A stretch of 64,000 bases of DNA from positions 2,232,001 through 2,296,000 of the forward strand of contig JARWSJ010000001.1 in NCBI GenBank assembly GCA_029906195.1, read 5' to 3'. The notes beneath the pieces were generated by a model, which saw only the letters and a program-made list of their open reading frames with translations, did not search any database and was not told the origin of the DNA. This document shows positions 60,521 through 64,000 of the stretch, in pieces (position 1 is the stretch's first letter; each line of letters opens with the position of its first letter). This DNA is from Chitinophagaceae bacterium 26-R-25 (GTDB lineage: Bacteria > Bacteroidota > Bacteroidia > Chitinophagales > Chitinophagaceae). The position numbers and the translations under genes were made by a program.

Positions 60521-60574
60521 AAATTGAAAGTTCCTGCCCGACTGCGTCAGTCAGGCGGGGAAAATTGAAAATGA
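60513..60574. repeat. Family A arm split by palindrome M
   Basis: The left half of a family A arm (60515-60532) is followed by about 27 bases of palindrome M (CCTGCCCGACTG / CAGTCAGGCGGG, 60533-60559), then the arm resumes exactly (GAAAATTGAAAATG, 60560-60573). Confidence 0.85.
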
Positions 60575-60612
60575 TCAGAACCACCAAATAATAACACTTC
60601 AAAGAATATTTC

Positions 60613-61548
60613 ATGAAACGTAGAATCACTTTTGCTTTAATGATCACTACTCTTTTTGCGGCGTGCAATGCTGACAAAAAAGATTATGATGCATCTGGAA
60701 ATTTTGAGGCAGATGAGGTCATTGTATCTGCGCAACAGAATGGAGAGCTCCTTTCTTTTACAGTTACAGAAGGAGATACATTGCGGAAAGATGCAGTGGT
60801 TGGAAAGATTGATGTTGCCGGTGTGGAATTTCAGCGGGAACAAGTACAGGCCACTATTCAATCTCTAAAAGAAAAAACGACAGATCCGCGTCCTCAACTG
60901 GAACTGACCAAAAAGCAATTGGCTGTTCAACAATCCCAACTGGAACAACAACAGCGTGAAAAAACAAGAACAGAAAACCTGGTAAAAGCCGATGCTGCTA
61001 CGCGTAAACAACTGGATGATATCAATGCGTTGATCGATCAATTGCAAAAACAGATAAACGCTACCAAACAACAGATCGTTGTGCAGGAAACAAATATTGC
61101 TACACAGAACAGAAGCATTATGAGTGAAAAATCTCCTTTGCAAAAATCAGTTGATACATATAATGATCAGATCCGGAAAGGCAACATCATCAACCCATTA
61201 ACAGGTGTGGTTTTGACGAGGTATGCACTACAAGGCGAAATGGCAAGCGTAGGCAAAGCGTTATACAAAATTGCCAACATCGATACGATTTACCTGAGAG
61301 CTTATATTTCCGGAACGCAGCTGTCACAAATCAAGCAGGGACAAAAAGTTTCAGTGCGCATTGACGATGGCAAAAAGAATTACAAAACCTATCAGGGCAA
61401 TATTAGCTGGATATCCGATAAATCTGAATTTACACCAAAGACAATTCAGACGAAGGACGAAAGGGCGAATCTTGTTTACGCAATGAAAGTAAGAGTAAAA
61501 AATGATGGTTTTTTGAAGATAGGAATGTACGGAGAAGTGATATTGTAG
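60613..61548 (+). CDS. HlyD/YbhG-family membrane fusion lipoprotein
   Basis: 311 residues. The lipobox LFAAC (Cys 18) marks a lipoprotein. A biotinyl-lipoyl-like segment (NFEADEVIVSAQQNGELLSF), a long coiled-coil hairpin (about 75-165) and a beta-barrel domain (KIANIDTIYLRAYISGTQLS) follow. It links the inner-membrane ABC exporter to TolC. Confidence 0.92.
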   Translation: MKRRITFALMITTLFAACNADKKDYDASGNFEADEVIVSAQQNGELLSFTVTEGDTLRKDAVVGKIDVAGVEFQREQVQATIQSLKEKTTDPRPQLELTKKQLAVQQSQLEQQQREKTRTENLVKADAATRKQLDDINALIDQLQKQINATKQQIVVQETNIATQNRSIMSEKSPLQKSVDTYNDQIRKGNIINPLTGVVLTRYALQGEMASVGKALYKIANIDTIYLRAYISGTQLSQIKQGQKVSVRIDDGKKNYKTYQGNISWISDKSEFTPKTIQTKDERANLVYAMKVRVKNDGFLKIGMYGEVIL

Positions 61549-61550
61549 AG

Positions 61551-61661
61551 AACAGGAACAGAGATTATCATGATTTAAATGTTTATCATGATTTTTAATA
61601 AAAGTTATGTTGATTCAAATAATCATAACAAATCGTGACAATCATGAAAATCTGCGTTCCA
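61551..61661. repeat. Family D unit (degenerate left end)
   Basis: TTATCATGATT...TCATGATTTTTAAT and the complementary TCATAACAAATCGTGACAAT ending CTGCGTTCC fill the gap between the HlyD-like and ATPase genes. Confidence 0.75.
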
Positions 61662-61674
61662 CAAAACAAGGTCT

Positions 61675-62610
61675 ATGAGCGCGATAAAAATTGAACATAT
61701 AACGAAGACCTACGACAAGGGTAATGTTACTGCACTGAATGACATTTTGCTGGAAGTGGCGAAGGGAGAACTGTTTGGGCTGATTGGACCAGACGGTGCA
61801 GGGAAGTCATCGTTGTTTCGCATACTAACAACACTGCTGATCGCAGATAAAGGAACGGCAACGGTTGACGGCTTTGACGTTGTGAAAGACTATAAACAAA
61901 TAAGAGGTTGTGTTGGCTATATGCCCGGCAAATTTTCGCTCTACCAGGATCTGACTGTTGAAGAGAACCTTACTTTTTTCGCTTCGCTGTTTGGCACTAC
62001 TATTTCTGCAAATTACGATCTTATAAAAGACATCTACGTTCAAATAGAACCGTTCAAAGAAAGACGTGCAGGAAAATTATCTGGCGGCATGAAACAAAAG
62101 CTGGCGTTATGTTGTGCACTTATTCACAAGCCAACGGTCTTGTTTCTGGACGAACCAACAACGGGTGTCGATGCCGTTTCACGCAAAGAGTTCTGGGAAA
62201 TGTTGAAACGACTGAAAGAGCAACAGATCACTATCATGGTTTCTACGCCTTATATGGATGAAGCAAATTTATGTGAACGTATTGCTCTCATTCAAAACGG
62301 CGAACTGCTTTCTGTTGATACACCGGAAAAAATAGTTGCCTCCTACCCTCAACAACTTTATGCCGTGAAAGCTGACAACATGCACAAAATATTGAATGAT
62401 GCGAGAGGCTATGAAAATCTCCAGAGCGTGTATGCATTCGGCGAATACCTGCATGCAACTTTCAAAAATGACGCAGCGCAGAATGAGACAACCTTAACAG
62501 CTTACCTGCAACAAAAAAACAACTCAGGTATTGAGATCAAAAAGATCGAGCCAACAATCGAAGATAGTTTTATCCGTTTGATGACTGAAGCTTCGACAAG
62601 CTCAGCCTGA
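61675..62610 (+). CDS. ABC transporter ATP-binding protein (first, YbhF N-half-like)
   Basis: 311 residues. Walker A GPDGAGKSS, signature LSGGMKQKL and Walker B VLFLDEPTTGVD are intact; the C-terminal third is an extra domain. In E. coli-type YbhF two such ATPases are fused; here they are separate genes. The last codons (EASTSSA) and the TGA stop are encoded by palindrome K. Confidence 0.92.
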   Translation: MSAIKIEHITKTYDKGNVTALNDILLEVAKGELFGLIGPDGAGKSSLFRILTTLLIADKGTATVDGFDVVKDYKQIRGCVGYMPGKFSLYQDLTVEENLTFFASLFGTTISANYDLIKDIYVQIEPFKERRAGKLSGGMKQKLALCCALIHKPTVLFLDEPTTGVDAVSRKEFWEMLKRLKEQQITIMVSTPYMDEANLCERIALIQNGELLSVDTPEKIVASYPQQLYAVKADNMHKILNDARGYENLQSVYAFGEYLHATFKNDAAQNETTLTAYLQQKNNSGIEIKKIEPTIEDSFIRLMTEASTSSA

Positions 62611-62648
62611 CAGTCCAGCCTGCCTGTCAGGCTGAGCTCGTCGAGGCC
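62591..62648. repeat. Palindrome K (second copy)
   Basis: CTTCGACAAGCTCAGCCTGA from 62591 and its near-complement (62625-62648) form a hairpin that overlaps the 3' end of the first ATPase gene and supplies its stop codon. Confidence 0.9.
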
Positions 62649-62685
62649 CGCTCACGAAACAATATTGAATAACAAACTTAGAGCC

Positions 62686-63429
62686 ATGGAAGAAAAAGCC
62701 ATTATATGCAAGGATCTTACAAAGCAGTTCGGCGATTTTGTTGCTGTGAACAAGATTTCATTTGAAGTGAATACAGGTGAGATATTTGGCTTTCTGGGTG
62801 CAAACGGTGCAGGCAAAACCACCGCGATGCGCATGCTTTGCGGACTTTCATTTCCAAGTTCTGGGGAAGCAACTGTAGCGGGTTTCAATGTGTACAAGCA
62901 ACAGGAAAAGATCAAAAGACATATCGGCTATATGAGCCAGAAATTTTCGCTGTATGAAAATCTTTCTATTCTGGAAAACATTGAATTCTTTGGCGGCATT
63001 TATGGTTTATCAGACAAACAACTAAAGGAGAAAGGTGAAGAACTGGTCAACACCTTAGGACTGCAAAAAGAAGCGAAAAAAATGGTGGGTGAATTGCCTT
63101 TGGGCTGGAAACAAAAATTGGCGTTCTCCGTAGCGATTATTCATAAACCAAAAATTGTTTTCCTGGATGAACCAACCGGTGGTGTTGATCCAATTACGCG
63201 CAGACAGTTTTGGGATTTGATTTACAAAGCTGCAGATGATGGCATCACCGTTTTCGTGACCACCCACTATATGGATGAAGCAGAGTACTGCAATCGCATT
63301 TCCATAATGGTTGATGGAAGAATTGATGCGCTTGATACGCCAGCAAATTTGAAGACGCGGTTTTCAGCAGAAACAATGAATGAAGTTTTTTACGAGCTGG
63401 CCCGCGGCGCAAAACGGTCAGATAATTGA
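62686..63429 (+). CDS. ABC transporter ATP-binding protein (second, YbhF C-half-like)
   Basis: 247 residues from the ATG at 62686 (a TTG at 62665 is less likely). Walker A GANGAGKTT and Walker B IVFLDEPTGGVD are intact. The signature is LPLGWKQ rather than LSGGxxQ, the usual form in the second half of YbhF-type exporters. Together the two ATPases probably drive one heterodimeric exporter. The stop codon is inside the perfect family A arm. Confidence 0.92.
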   Translation: MEEKAIICKDLTKQFGDFVAVNKISFEVNTGEIFGFLGANGAGKTTAMRMLCGLSFPSSGEATVAGFNVYKQQEKIKRHIGYMSQKFSLYENLSILENIEFFGGIYGLSDKQLKEKGEELVNTLGLQKEAKKMVGELPLGWKQKLAFSVAIIHKPKIVFLDEPTGGVDPITRRQFWDLIYKAADDGITVFVTTHYMDEAEYCNRISIMVDGRIDALDTPANLKTRFSAETMNEVFYELARGAKRSDN

Positions 63430-63952
63430 AAATTGAAAGTTGAAAATTGAAAATGATAGTTTCCCTTTAGTAAACCTCGGCAATACGAACTTAATGAATT
63501 TCTAGTTTAAATTAATTAATGAACGTATTAAAGATGAATAAAAACATAGTTGCTCAAAAATCGATAGGATTTGCAATAAGAATTGTCAACTTATACAAAT
63601 TTCTTTGTGTTGAACACAAGGAATATGTATTATCCAAACAAATACTTAGAAGTGGAACAGCTGTTGGAGCTATGATAAAAGAAGCGGAGCACGCGCAATC
63701 AAAGCACGACTTTTTACACAAAATGAGTATCGGACTAAAAGAAGCAAACGAAACTAATTACTGGCTTTTACTTTTAAAAGAAGGTGGTTATTTACAAGCA
63801 AATGAATACGACTCCATCAAAAAAAACTGCGAGGAAATCTTGAGATTATTAGCAAGCATTGTTAAAACCACAAAAACAAATGTAAAAATGAAACCATAAC
63901 AGTGTTTTACAAAAACAGCCCATTTTCAATTTTCAACTTTCAATTTTCAATT
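63424..63952. repeat. IVS-like unit: perfect 32-bp family A arms flanking an IVP gene
   Basis: The left arm (63424-63455) and right arm (63921-63952) are exact reverse complements. They enclose a four-helix-bundle gene in operon orientation. The left arm contains the ATPase stop; the right arm ends one base before the permease start codon. Confidence 0.85.
63519..63899 (+). CDS. Four-helix bundle protein (23S rRNA IVP / S23 family), second copy
   Basis: 126 residues (a methionine at 63534 is an alternative start). Family hallmarks: AQKSIGFAIRIVNLYKFL, KQILRSGTAVGAMIKEAEHA, FLHKMSIGLKEANETNYWL. It interrupts an exporter operon between ATPase and permease genes. Role unknown; homologous to the gene at 17050. 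Confidence 0.9.
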   Translation: MNVLKMNKNIVAQKSIGFAIRIVNLYKFLCVEHKEYVLSKQILRSGTAVGAMIKEAEHAQSKHDFLHKMSIGLKEANETNYWLLLLKEGGYLQANEYDSIKKNCEEILRLLASIVKTTKTNVKMKP

Positions 63953-63953
63953 A

Positions 63954-64000
63954 ATGAATCAGTTTCTCGTTTTTGTAAGAAAGGAATTTTATCACGTGTT
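63954..64000 (+). CDS. ABC exporter permease, start only (runs off window)
   Basis: The ATG at 63954 begins MNQFLVFVRKEFYHV, the usual opening of an ABC-2 (YbhS/YbhR) permease, consistent with its place after two YbhF-type ATPases. Only about 15 codons are in the window. Confidence 0.65.
   Translation, partial: MNQFLVFVRKEFYHV

Noticed and set aside
1-64000. Insertion sequence, prophage or integrative element
   Set aside because: No transposase, integrase, phage or conjugation gene was recognised; the mobile-looking units are all short and non-coding or carry only an IVP gene.
1-64000. tRNA, rRNA or known riboswitch
   Set aside because: I saw no cloverleaf-like arms with CCA-type ends, no rRNA sequence, and no conserved riboswitch core; short structured RNAs could still be missed by eye.

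Overview
The window reads as a chromosome segment of a Bacteroidota bacterium, most likely a Chitinophagaceae-type organism. Grounds: Bacteroidota-type promoter elements (TAnnTTTG) lie just upstream of several genes, Shine-Dalgarno sequences are largely absent, the succinate dehydrogenase operon has the C-A-B order with a five-helix cytochrome b, recF stands near a DUF721 gene, and there are many secreted or TPR proteins and many short intergenic repeats. I see no rRNA, tRNA, CRISPR array, prophage or transposase gene.

Layout. 1-8.2 kb: two of three paralogous secreted proteins with a shared C-terminal module, a serine hydrolase-TPR fusion, a CBS protein, a short MutS2 and a lactonase-like propeller. 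8.3-16 kb: VOC and YdeI/OmdA proteins, a CE4 + CE15 esterase pair suited to hemicellulose, an S9A peptidase and an FMN glutamate-synthase-like protein. 16.2-20.3 kb: the sdhC-sdhA-sdhB operon, interrupted by a four-helix-bundle (IVP) gene. 20.7-31 kb: an orphan SUFU-domain gene, accD, smpB, the third paralogue, an oxidoreductase, valS, a deacetylase-like gene and a thiolase. 31-36.5 kb: a membrane-protein operon DUF2339-DUF3999-RDD-RDD. 36.8-46 kb: glycogen synthesis (glgA, glgC, glgB), divergent from a sugar MFS transporter and a ROK sugar kinase. 46-52 kb: HDAC-like, hydrolase, DUF2520, LutA-like, ribH, a TPR protein and pdhA. 52.4-58.3 kb: recF, a 111-bp tandem repeat block with a broken reading frame, a DUF721 gene, a helical-repeat protein, a lone OppB-type permease and an EncFtn-type ferritin. 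58.6-64 kb: a TetR-controlled export operon (tetR, tolC, hlyD-like, two ABC ATPases, a second IVP gene, and an ABC permease cut by the window end).

The most unusual signal is between the genes. Most junctions carry short low-complexity arms from about a dozen unrelated families: A = TTGAAAATTGAAAGTTG; B = AATTTGAAAATTTG; C = GGAATTAGGAATTAGG; D = GAACGCAG with TCATGATT; E = TGAATAACTGAATAACTG; F = CAAAAGTCAAAAG; G = GTACGGTGTACG; H = GCCTAAAGCTGAACGC; I = GTAGCCGG; J = GATTTACACAG. There are also palindromes K (CTTCGACAAGCTCAGCC), L (GGGCGAATGCGATTCGCCC), M (CCTGCC/GGCGGG) and N (GATTGCTTCG). Arms usually form inverted pairs, often enclose an intrinsic terminator, and in 12 genes contain the stop codon. 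At two places a pair of complementary arms encloses an IVP gene inside an otherwise conserved operon, resembling the intervening sequences known from 23S rRNA but placed in protein-coding operons.
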